The notes below the pieces were generated by a model that saw only the letters and a list, made by a program, of their open reading frames with translations, was not told the DNA's origin and made no database searches. The position numbers were made by a program, and so were the translations under genes. DNA of 9,733 bases from an uncultured Sutterella sp. (GTDB lineage Bacteria > Pseudomonadota > Gammaproteobacteria > Burkholderiales > Burkholderiaceae_F), in the NCBI GenBank assembly GCA_905186105.1, contig LR994475.1:1863708-1873440 (forward strand), read 5' to 3'. Below, piece after piece: positions 1-6,031 of this stretch. How positions within the stretch are numbered: the stretch's first letter is position 1; each line of letters opens with the position of its first letter.

Positions 1-1245
1 TACGAACCCGTGGCTGGGTCTTTTTCGACCTATGGTCGACGCTATGTTGACGAAGGCTTTGGTTTTGCCTTGGGTTGGAACTATTGCTACAACTGGGCTA
101 TTACAGTGGTAGTTGACTTGGTCGCCGCGCAACTCGTTATGGGTTGGTGGTTCCCAGACGTCCCAGGCACCCTTTGGAGTGCGCTCTTTTTGGGACTCAT
201 CTTCTTATTGAACTATGTCTCGGTGAAGGGCTTTGGTGAAACCGAATATTGGTTTGCCCTTCTTAAAGTCGTGACCGTCATTCTCTTTATTGGGACAGGG
301 CTCGCGATGATCTTTGGCATTCTCTCGGGCGACACACCCGCGGGCTTTGCCAATTGGACCATTGGCGATGCGCCCTTTGTGGGCGGGCTTCCTGCCTTGA
401 TTGGTGTCGCCATGGTCGTGGGCTTTTCCTTTCAAGGAACCGAACTGATTGGGATTGCCGCAGGTGAAACCGAACACCCCGAAAAGAATATTCCGAAGTA
501 CGTTCGTCAGGTGTTCTGGCGAATTCTCCTCTTTTATATTCTCTCAATCTTCATCATCAGCATGATCATTCCCTATAGCGACCCGCGTCTCTTACGTAAT
601 GATGTGGCTGATATTGCGGTGAGTCCCTTTACCTTGGTCTTTGAGCACGCTGGGCTTTTGTCGGCTGCTGCGTTGATGAACGCTGTGATTCTCACGTCCG
701 TTTTGTCAGCGGGTAACTCTGGGCTTTACGCTTCGACCCGAATGCTCTATGTATTAGCGTGTCAAGGGAACGCCCCAAAGTGCTTCAGTAAACTCTCTGC
801 GTCGGGCGTTCCACGCAACGCCTTGTTCGCTACAACAGCTGTCGCTGGGCTTTGCTTTTTGACGTCTCGCTTTGACAATCAGGCGGTCTACCTGTGGCTC
901 CTCAACACGTCGGGCATGTGCGGCTTTATTGCCTGGCTTGGGATTGCCATTAGCCACTATCGCTTCCGCCGTGGCTACGTTTTAAATGGCTATGACGTTA
1001 ATAAGCTCCCCTATCGCTCGAGCTTTTTCCCCTATAGCTCGATGTTCGCGTTTGCGCTTTGCATGATCATTATGCTTGGCCAAAACTATTCGGCTTTCTT
1101 AGAAGGTACGATTGATTGGGGTAGCGTCGTTGCTACTTATATCGGTATCCCAATTTTCTTGGTCATTTGGTTTGGTTATAAGCTCGTGACGAAGTGTAAG
1201 TTCGTGCGTTATAGCGATATGACCTTCCCCGAAAAATACCGTTAA
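1..1245 (+). CDS. lysP: Lysine-specific permease LysP, 5' end cut by the window
   Basis: This is an inner-membrane amino acid-polyamine-organocation (APC) family transporter, very probably the lysine:proton symporter LysP. The frame is open from base 1, so the gene starts outside the window. From the known E. coli protein (489 residues) roughly the first 75 residues are missing and about 414 codons are visible. Stretches match LysP almost word for word as I remember it: the GSFSTYG start of the visible part, EGFGFALGWNY, GFSFQGTELIGIAAGE, VFWRILLFY, SAGNSGLYASTRMLY and the NTSGM..FIAWLGIAISHYRFRRG block, with the conserved tail FVRYSDMTFPEKYR. About ten hydrophobic membrane segments follow one another. 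It ends with TAA and faces the CpXC gene 99 bases away. In E. coli LysP also inhibits the regulator CadC; no cad gene is visible here. An arginine or other basic amino acid substrate is possible but less likely. Confidence 0.93.
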   Translation, partial: YEPVAGSFSTYGRRYVDEGFGFALGWNYCYNWAITVVVDLVAAQLVMGWWFPDVPGTLWSALFLGLIFLLNYVSVKGFGETEYWFALLKVVTVILFIGTGLAMIFGILSGDTPAGFANWTIGDAPFVGGLPALIGVAMVVGFSFQGTELIGIAAGETEHPEKNIPKYVRQVFWRILLFYILSIFIISMIIPYSDPRLLRNDVADIAVSPFTLVFEHAGLLSAAALMNAVILTSVLSAGNSGLYASTRMLYVLACQGNAPKCFSKLSASGVPRNALFATTAVAGLCFLTSRFDNQAVYLWLLNTSGMCGFIAWLGIAISHYRFRRGYVLNGYDVNKLPYRSSFFPYSSMFAFALCMIIMLGQNYSAFLEGTIDWGSVVATYIGIPIFLVIWFGYKLVTKCKFVRYSDMTFPEKYR

Positions 1246-1291
1246 CGTCGCTTGTTACGTTACTCGCGTTAGGTAAACGCTTGGACAAAGC

Positions 1292-1331
1292 CTCGAATCG
1301 GCATTGATCCCGTTCGAGTACTTTGGTTTTT
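1292..1331 (+). terminator. Possible intrinsic terminator of lysP
   Basis: CTCGAA (1292-1297) plus CGG (1299-1301) pairs with CCG (1310-1312) plus TTCGAG (1313-1318). This gives nine pairs with one bulged T and an eight-base loop. The stem is followed by the T-rich run TACTTTGGTTTTT. It lies 46 bases after the lysP stop and ahead of the end of the convergent CpXC gene, which is where a + strand terminator would be expected. The T tract is interrupted, so the call is only moderate. Confidence 0.4.
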
Positions 1332-1344
1332 GGAGAGATGTGAC

Positions 1345-2022
1345 TTAATCGACGTCGTCAAAAAGCGTCGGGTGCGCCTGCAAATAGTCCGCTGCCCAAC
1401 CAATATTGACGAAATAGTCGTCCGTCTCGTCATCCTCAAAGGTCATCAGTTGCACAAAGTCTGAATACATGTCGTTTAAGAAGGGCACCGTCCCCATCAA
1501 CTGACCCGCGTCACTCACCGCAACAAAGCCTCTTTCTTTATTCGACACAAAGAAGCGAAGTTCACCGGGCATTTCGTCCTTCTGACGGTCCAAGGTACTC
1601 AAAATGATGAGCTTCATCATTTCGATCACGCGGTCATCGAGCCCCTCGTTAAAGATCAAAGCTTTTTCACGCAATTCCACGCGATCCGTCACGATACGCA
1701 ATTCGGTCTTGACCGTGATGCCCATCTTGCGGAAGTGTTCAAATGCTTCTTCAGCAGACTTGATGTGTTCAGCGATCACGTCTTCATCATCTGACGCCGT
1801 GTACTGAATCATGGCGTGGTGCTTCATATCGTGCCAGAGCGTCGGGTAATTGGGCGTCACTGGACGGCTACAATGCGGGCAATGCACCGTAAACGGATCC
1901 CCATGCATCAGTTGATGCGCTAGCGTAGGATCGGTTTCCGTATTAATGCTATCCCAACCCGTGCAGGAAAATTTGCCCTTGCAATGCGGGCATGTGACAG
2001 TCACTTGACGCTCTTTAGACAT
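1345..2022 (-). CDS. CpXC-domain protein (zinc-ribbon-like N-terminus)
   Basis: A complete 225-residue cytoplasmic protein with no signal peptide or membrane segment. The first 75 residues match the CpXC domain: two CPHC motifs (Cys11/Cys14 and Cys48/Cys51) that could bind one zinc ion, the sequence WDSINTETDPTL between them, and the PTLWHDMKHH segment after the second pair, which corresponds to the conserved YHD region of the family. The remaining 150 residues are acidic and mixed helix/strand, with no motif I recognise, and end in LFDDVD. The family has no assigned function that I know of. The start is ATG at 2022; I see no strong ribosome binding site before it, but MSKERQVTVTCPHC is the expected beginning of the domain. 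The gene stands alone, convergent with lysP and divergent from the broken IscB region. Confidence 0.85.
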   Translation of the reverse strand: MSKERQVTVTCPHCKGKFSCTGWDSINTETDPTLAHQLMHGDPFTVHCPHCSRPVTPNYPTLWHDMKHHAMIQYTASDDEDVIAEHIKSAEEAFEHFRKMGITVKTELRIVTDRVELREKALIFNEGLDDRVIEMMKLIILSTLDRQKDEMPGELRFFVSNKERGFVAVSDAGQLMGTVPFLNDMYSDFVQLMTFEDDETDDYFVNIGWAADYLQAHPTLFDDVD

Positions 2023-2390
2023 AGTTGACTCAGTGTTTTAATTCCATCAAAAAAGGGGCGTACTCAATTGACGGCTATTCTAATCACAGGATATTTCTAT
2101 CGGCTTAAGAGCCATTGATGCTAGGTCGCTACACGATGACGATCCTAGATCAAAAGAAATGACTGCTTAACACATGATTAGAGAACAAAGTTGTTACCAT
2201 TTAACACATTCATGATCGCGTCACTCGTGACGAGCATGATTCAGATCATTGGACAACCGTGTCCGCTTTTATCCTCAAAGGACAACTTAAAATCAATACC
2301 CCTCGTCTAAAAACGGAGGCTTGAAAAAGCCTTGATTGACTAGCCTCAGTGATCCTTCTTCAAAGATGAACTACGTTGGATTGGAATGTA
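2023..2390. other. Gene-free interval with one clear hairpin
   Basis: I see no gene in this stretch. It should contain the promoter of the CpXC gene (- strand) and the left boundary of the IscB-related element (+ strand). No convincing -35/-10 pair stands out. A TTGACT at 2336-2341 is a possible -35 for rightward transcription into the RNA region, but no good -10 lies 16-18 bases downstream. The clearest structure is the perfect hairpin at 2317-2332, listed separately. Confidence 0.5.
2317..2332. repeat. Perfect hairpin AGGCTT-GAAA-AAGCCT, possible left-end element
   Basis: AGGCTT (2317-2322) and AAGCCT (2327-2332) are perfect inverted repeats around a GAAA tetraloop. The hairpin lies about 60 bases before the omega RNA-like region and about 240 bases before the iscB start. 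IS200/IS605-type elements carry subterminal hairpins near their ends that the Y1 transposase recognises, so this could be the left-end hairpin of the element. It has no T tract on either side that would make it a good terminator. The link to transposition is inference from position only. Confidence 0.35.
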
Positions 2391-2572
2391 TAGGCACCGT
2401 AGGATGCACATCCTAGTCTCACGCTCTGCGGTCTGTGATTAAAAGCTCTGAGAGGTAGGAGCGGTGTTGCAGACAAGAAACCCAGTCCAACAGTGGCGAA
2501 GGATGTTAACTCGACATCGGTTTTCTGATGTTGCTGAAACGGAACTTGTGGGTATCCGTTAAGGAGAAACTT
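2391..2572 (+). ncRNA. Omega RNA (HEARO)-like guide RNA region upstream of the iscB remnant
   Basis: IscB nucleases are encoded directly downstream of a structured RNA (HEARO, now called omega RNA) whose 3' end abuts the ORF. The same layout is seen here. Inverted repeats in order are: TAGGAT/ATCCTA with a GCAC loop (2400-2415), enclosed by ACCG (2396-2399) and CGGT (2429-2432); GCTC (2445-2448)/GAGC (2459-2462); GATGT (2502-2506)/ACATC (2514-2518); and AACGGA (2538-2543)/TCCGTT (2555-2560). The last stem is followed at once by AAGGAG (2561-2566), a ribosome binding site six bases before the TTG start of iscB. CCC near 2481 could also pair with GGG near 2550 as a pseudoknot. The 5' boundary is approximate; in active systems the guide is the flanking DNA just 5' of the scaffold. 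No covariance search was possible, so the call rests on position, stems and the adjoining IscB. Confidence 0.65.
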
Positions 2573-2960
2573 TTGAAAGTTTTTGTTTTAAATATGCGCG
2601 GTCAGCCTTTAATGCCGTGTTCTCCTGCGAAAGCGAGACACTTGCTCAAAGCTAACAAAGCAAAGGTTAAGCGCAAAACGCCTTTTACGATCCAGTTGAG
2701 TATCGCCACAGGCGAAACGAAGCAGGATGTGATCTTGGGCGTGGACGCAGGGTCTAAACATATTGGTCTTTCTGCTACAACGGAAAAAGCCGAAGTGTTT
2801 GCATCCGAAGTGGAACTACACCAAGACATCTCTGGTACTGTTGGCTGATCGTTTAGCGTTGCGTCGTAGTCGTCATCGCAAGACGCGCTACCGTGCGCCC
2901 CGATTTAACAACCGCGTTCACTCAAAACACAAAGGCTAGCTTGCGCCAACCATAGAGACA
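2573..2960 (+). pseudogene. iscB: IscB-type OMEGA nuclease, N-terminal remnant with frameshift and amber codon
   Basis: IscB is the RNA-guided RuvC/HNH nuclease of IS200/IS605-type elements and the relative of Cas9's ancestor. Starting from TTG at 2573 (AAGGAG six bases upstream), the protein shows KVFVLN, then the family's signature PLMP at residues 12-15. PFTIQL follows, and then GVDAGSKHIG, whose Asp58 is the RuvC-I catalytic residue. Around 2826-2834 the reading frame shifts. The next frame continues correctly as LADRLALRRSRRHRKTRYR, the arginine-rich bridge-helix region, then APRFNNR. At 2937-2939 a TAG stands where the family has the Trp of GWLAP (TGG to TAG). Similarity ends at about 2960. 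RuvC-II, HNH and RuvC-III are absent, so IscB cannot be told from the HNH-less IsrB. The 106-codon frame from ATG 2528 reads through the RNA and is not the true start. No TnpA gene is present. The nuclease cannot be functional. Confidence 0.85.
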
Positions 2961-3003
2961 ACCATAGCGCGCTCTTTTTCTTGTAGCCTGAGCTTGCCAT
3001 TGA

Positions 3004-3309
3004 AGGGAACTCGTTCACAAACTTAAGCTCCGAAAGGAACTGATCGACTCACTGATCGCCTGTAGCCGCGCCACGCCTCAATCGTCCAAAGAGCAACAGC
3101 TTCGCTACGAACACTATCGCCAACTCACTGACCGTGAGCTCAAACTCCGGCTAGAGAAAAAGAAGTCTGAGTATTCGGGCTTTTTGGGCGACATCATCCA
3201 AGATAATCCGTATAACCGACCTTTGGACGCACTGTTACCCAAGGCTGTGAAGTCGGTCTTTAAGCTCATCGAAACGTGGATCAAACCAAACGATCAAGCG
3301 CATCCTTGA
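3004..3309 (+). pseudogene. Start-less open frame, unrecognised, downstream of the iscB remnant
   Basis: An open frame of 101 codons runs from just after a TGA (3001-3003) to TGA at 3307-3309. No ATG occurs in it, and no GTG or TTG lies near its beginning. The inferred protein is helical and charged (KLRKELIDSLIACSR; YRQLTDRELKLRLEKKKSEY) and then turns to FLGDIIQDNPYNRPLDALL and KSVFKLIETWIKPND, which has the feel of a genuine C-terminal domain. I do not recognise the family, and it does not resemble any later part of IscB. A second frame just upstream (about 2989-3030) is also open for a short stretch, so an older gene may have been broken by a frameshift near 3025. It is best read as the 3' remnant of an unidentified gene joined to the iscB fragment. 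Confidence 0.4.
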
Positions 3310-3344
3310 TACGCGGTGACGACGGACTCAGTAGTCTGTCCCTT

Positions 3345-3407
3345 CATTGGCGTACCAAAAGTACTCGAAAACACATAGTCTCGAGTGGCTTCTCTAATGA
3401 GCCAATG
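3345..3407. repeat. Nested inverted repeats downstream of pyrD
   Basis: CATTGGC (3345-3351) is perfectly complementary to GCCAATG (3401-3407), and inside this pair ACTCGA (3363-3368) is complementary to TCGAGT (3381-3386). Both pairs share roughly the same centre and could fold as one long arm with an internal loop. The structure lies 15 bases beyond the pyrD stop on the - strand. It could aid termination of pyrD, although no T run follows, or it could mark the right end of the broken element on its left. Confidence 0.4.
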
Positions 3408-3421
3408 GTGCGCGTTACCGA

Positions 3422-4480
3422 TTAACGACCGTTTTGCTTACGCCATTGAGCAATCGCATCGCTTGCCGTCTGGATAAGTTCCGGACCGTAATAAATAAAG
3501 CCCGTATAAAGCTGCACCAAGCTCGCGCCCGCTTCCATCTTCGCAATGGCGTGCTCTGGTGTCATCACGCCACCCGAGGCGATGATCGGCAACGTGCCCT
3601 TCAAGTGGTCAGAGAGTACCTGCACCACCGCGGTCGAACGTTCAAAGAGCGGACGACCAGACAAACCGCCCGGATTTTCACTCTTAGGTTCATCTTCAAC
3701 GCCCTTACGAGAGCGCGTCGTATTGGTGGTAGTAATGCCGTCCATACCGTACTTCACAAAAGTATCAGCCGCACGACGAATCGCATCATCCGTCAAGTCG
3801 GGACCAATCTTTACCGTAATTGGCACATAGCGCCCCGTGGCATCAGCCATGGCTTTACGCTTATCAGCAATGCCGCTCACAAGTTCGTCGAGGTAGTCGC
3901 CTTCTTGTAAAGCCGTCAAATTAGAAACGTTCGGGCAAGAAATGTCGATCGCTAAATAGTCAGCCGTCGAGTAGCTCTTATCGATCAATACGAGGTAGTC
4001 AGGCAAAGACTTTTCAACGGGAGTCGGCGTCTGCTTACCAATATTGACACCCACGATACCGCCCTTGGCACGGTAACTTGCTGCGCTACGCGCAATATTA
4101 GTCATCCCAGCGTCCACACCAGGATTATTAAAGCCCATAAAGTTAACCACGCCTTCCTTCGGGATCAAGCGCCAGCAACGCGGACGCGGATTACCCGGCT
4201 GACCCACCGGCGTAAACGTCCCCGTTTCAATATGGTCAAAACCTAAACGCCCTAGTCCCGTCACATGACCGCCCGTCTTATCCATCCCGGCGGTAAAACC
4301 GATCGTATTGGGGAACGTGATGCCCATCACCTTGACCAGGTCACTCTTTGGAAGTCCTGCGACCAAACGCGTCAGACCAGCGGCAGAAGCCCAGTCAATA
4401 TTGCTCATGATGATACCGTGAGCGGTTTCTGGATCCATCTGAAAAAGAATGCTGCGAGCAAGTTTGTAGAGCATAGACAT
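3422..4480 (-). CDS. pyrD: Dihydroorotate dehydrogenase, class 2 (quinone-dependent)
   Basis: This is a complete 352-residue flavoenzyme that oxidises dihydroorotate to orotate in pyrimidine synthesis and passes electrons to membrane quinone. The class 2 N-terminal helical extension is present (LYKLARSILFQMDPETAHG, residues 4-22) and should dock the protein on the inner membrane. The FMN barrel follows, with TAGMDKTG (Lys68), NFMGFNNPGVD (113-123), GVNIGK (144-149), VKIGPDLT (Lys224), TTNTT, GGLSGRPL and ASGG. The active-site loop reads DISCPN (179-184). From memory E. coli has NISSPN with catalytic Ser175, so Cys182 replaces the serine and Asp179 the first asparagine. Class 1 enzymes use Cys at this position, yet the rest of the protein is class 2. 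The start at ATG 4480 is supported by GGAG ten bases upstream. The gene appears to stand alone between two degraded stretches. Confidence 0.95.
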   Translation of the reverse strand: MSMLYKLARSILFQMDPETAHGIIMSNIDWASAAGLTRLVAGLPKSDLVKVMGITFPNTIGFTAGMDKTGGHVTGLGRLGFDHIETGTFTPVGQPGNPRPRCWRLIPKEGVVNFMGFNNPGVDAGMTNIARSAASYRAKGGIVGVNIGKQTPTPVEKSLPDYLVLIDKSYSTADYLAIDISCPNVSNLTALQEGDYLDELVSGIADKRKAMADATGRYVPITVKIGPDLTDDAIRRAADTFVKYGMDGITTTNTTRSRKGVEDEPKSENPGGLSGRPLFERSTAVVQVLSDHLKGTLPIIASGGVMTPEHAIAKMEAGASLVQLYTGFIYYGPELIQTASDAIAQWRKQNGR

Positions 4481-4796
4481 GAAAAAGGCACTCCGAATTG
4501 AGGGCGAAAGAAAACTTCTCTAATCAGTAGTCACGACAACTCGATGGTGTCGCGAGACCGCCAATCTCAATCCCTTATACATTAATAACGACACTGAGAG
4601 CGACGGTCTTTTGTAAGTTGGCTCAAATTGTACTCGAACCAAAGAGAGCCGTCAGCAAGGCTCGAGAAAAAGCATAGGTTTGTCGCTCAACTAAACGTTG
4701 CGAGAGGCTTGGAAAAGACGCCAGTAGTACTAAATGAAGAGGAGACAGGTGAACGTGCCAATTCCAAAATCTCAGGAGGTCTACGCAACATACTGA
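4481..4796. other. Interval upstream of pyrD, possible further Band 7 debris
   Basis: I see no intact gene here. The stretch must contain the pyrD promoter on the - strand. A TATAAG (4579-4574 read on the - strand) is the best -10-like sequence, but it lacks a good -35 partner. On the + strand, the frame from TTG at 4628 reads NQREPSARLEKKHRFVAQLN, which loosely echoes the PQRE...ERLGKYHR...LN start of stomatin-type proteins. Near 4780 it reads GLRNIL, like the helix before the usual Band 7 end. These could be earlier pieces of the Band 7 remnant that follows, with the middle deleted, but the resemblance is weak. Confidence 0.3.
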
Positions 4797-5074
4797 CGAT
4801 TCTTTACCCAATCCGTGGTCTCTGCGATTGACGAAGCAGCTCTTAACTGAGGCGTGAAGGTGTTGCGTTACGAAATCAAGGACTTAACGCCACCTGCCGT
4901 CATTCTACAAGCTATGCAACAACAAATTACGGCAGAACGCGAAAAACGCGCTGTTGTGGTACTTCGAAAGGTCGTAAGCTCGAACAAATCAACCTCGCCA
5001 CCGGTGCCCGTGAAGCCGCTATCGCCCAGTCTGAAGGTGAAAAACAGGCTGAAATCAATAAAGTAGAAGATTAG
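4797..5074 (+). pseudogene. SPFH/Band 7 (stomatin-like) protein, broken internal fragment
   Basis: SPFH proteins are membrane-associated scaffolds often linked to FtsH-type proteolysis. This piece covers the end of the Band 7 domain and the start of the coiled coil. The frame reads VVSAIDEAALN, then a TGA at 4848-4850 where the family has the Trp of WGVKV, then GVKVLRYEIKDLTPP and ILQAMQQQITAEREKRA. Near 4956-4963 a net one-base shift occurs. The next frame continues as GRKLEQINLATGAREAA and SEGEKQAEINKVED before TAG at 5072-5074. The N-terminal membrane anchor and most of the domain are missing, and so is the C-terminal part after the coiled coil. One nonsense change plus one frameshift plus loss of both ends point to genuine decay. 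G+C rises right after 5074, so the right edge may be a junction with other DNA. Confidence 0.78.
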
Positions 5075-5378
5075 GGCGGCGCAATTACCAGGACTCACCT
5101 TTTGGCGTACGCCGAACCGACTGGTAGACGACGTCAAGCGCCGGACGGTAGACCGGGCTCAGGCTCTCGTTGAACGCCCCTTTCGGCTTTCACCCGACGA
5201 TCCGTCCTCGCTCTATTGCACGATGCTTGTTACCCATGCAAACGAGCCCGACGTCACCCTCAACGTGCCCCCCGAGCCGATCGACGTACCGGTGATCGGC
5301 GGACGTTATCTGTTGCCTGCCGCACTCTGGGAAGCCGACGGCTGCAGACTATCTACATGCACTGACGGCTTGGTTTAG
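5067..5378 (+). pseudogene. Start-less, G+C-rich open frame, unrecognised
   Basis: This frame follows a TAG at 5064-5066 and runs 103 codons to TAG at 5376-5378. Its third codon positions are mostly G or C across about 5100-5345, as in real coding sequence of a G+C-rich genome. The inferred protein includes LPGLTFWRTPNRLVDDVKRR, ERPFRLSPDDPSSLYCTMLV and PPEPIDVPVIGGRYLLPAAL. I do not recognise the family. There is no plausible start at the beginning; the first ATG is at 5223 and would leave 51 residues. The last dozen codons (AGA CTA TCT ACA) lose the G/C bias, suggesting that the original end was also lost. It probably represents the middle or 3' part of a transferred gene. It is convergent with the response regulator, and the two stop codons overlap in TTAG at 5375-5378. 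Confidence 0.35.
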
Positions 5379-6031
5379 CCGAGCCCGTCCGAAAACATCA
5401 TGGCAAGTTCCGCCGAGGTTCTCACGCCGAGCTTTTTGCAGATGGACGCCTTGTGAAACTTGACTGTACGTTCCGAAATACCCAGAGCCTCGGCAATGCA
5501 TTTGTAAGGTATCCCGTGAATGAGTTCGCGAAGCACCTCGCGTTCTCGTTCGGAGAGCGTTTCGATGTCAGTCTTCTTCGCCCTTTTCCTGAGTGCATCA
5601 AAGTCGCGTTGCTGGTCGTAAGCACACCAACGAAGCACCGCACGCCTCAGGCGTTGCGGATCCACGGGCTTCAACATGAAGTCGCACGCCCCTATTTGCA
5701 TTGTGTAGACCGCCATGTCCACGTCTCCATGTCCCGTCACGAAAATGACGGGCAAGTCGATGCCGCAAGCCAACATTCGTTTCTGAAGTTCCAACCCGGT
5801 CATCCCCGGCATGCGTACATCGAGAATCAGGCATCCGCGCTCGTCCGTGTCCTCCGCCAAAAACGCTTGCGCATCGGCATAACAAGCCACACGCCAACCG
5901 TGAGACTTCAGCATGAAGTCGTACGAACGCCGCATGCCGTCATCATCATCGACCACCCTTACCAAAGTCGAGCGCTTTACACGTGCGATCTCCTCTGCGG
6001 ATTCCGGCGTCAGTTCAGGTAAATTTTTCAT
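5375..6031 (-). CDS. TtrR/FixJ-like response regulator (receiver + LuxR-type HTH)
   Basis: This is a 218-residue cytoplasmic transcription activator and the partner of the sensor kinase encoded just upstream. The receiver domain spans about residues 23-140: an acidic cluster DDDD (28-31), phospho-accepting Asp71 in ILDVRMPGMTG, Thr99 in VTGHGD and Lys121 in MLKPVD. A LuxR/GerE-type helix-turn-helix follows at about 158-215 (LSEREREVLRELIHG; ALGISERTVKFHKASICKKL). This FixJ-like layout is that of TtrR, the tetrathionate regulator of Salmonella. I chose ATG 6031 rather than the upstream ATG at 6049. The 6031 start gives the classic ATGA overlap with the kinase stop (6028-6031), implying translational coupling, and has GAGG at 6042-6045 about ten bases before it. 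It is the last gene of the operon; no clear terminator follows. It most likely activates the reductase genes at the head of the operon. Confidence 0.9.
   Translation of the reverse strand: MKNLPELTPESAEEIARVKRSTLVRVVDDDDGMRRSYDFMLKSHGWRVACYADAQAFLAEDTDERGCLILDVRMPGMTGLELQKRMLACGIDLPVIFVTGHGDVDMAVYTMQIGACDFMLKPVDPQRLRRAVLRWCAYDQQRDFDALRKRAKKTDIETLSEREREVLRELIHGIPYKCIAEALGISERTVKFHKASICKKLGVRTSAELAMMFSDGLG

Noticed and set aside
2528..2572. ATG at 2528 as the iscB start
   Set aside because: The extra 15 residues are encoded by the RNA stem and ribosome binding site. TTG 2573 gives the family N-terminus and has AAGGAG at correct spacing.
4574..4602. TATAAG as a pyrD promoter -10
   Set aside because: No acceptable -35 lies 16-18 bases upstream on the - strand, so I do not call a promoter.
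2937..4850. Trp codons replaced by stops (TAG in IscB, TGA in Band 7), suggesting codon reassignment
   Set aside because: TGA ends intact genes here (sensor kinase, molybdoenzyme subunit), two different stop codons are involved, and both genes also have frameshifts and missing ends. Decay explains them.
5453..6022. Long + strand open frame opposite the response regulator
   Set aside because: It is antisense to a gene with clear receiver and LuxR-type motifs, and its translation shows no domain or composition of a real protein.
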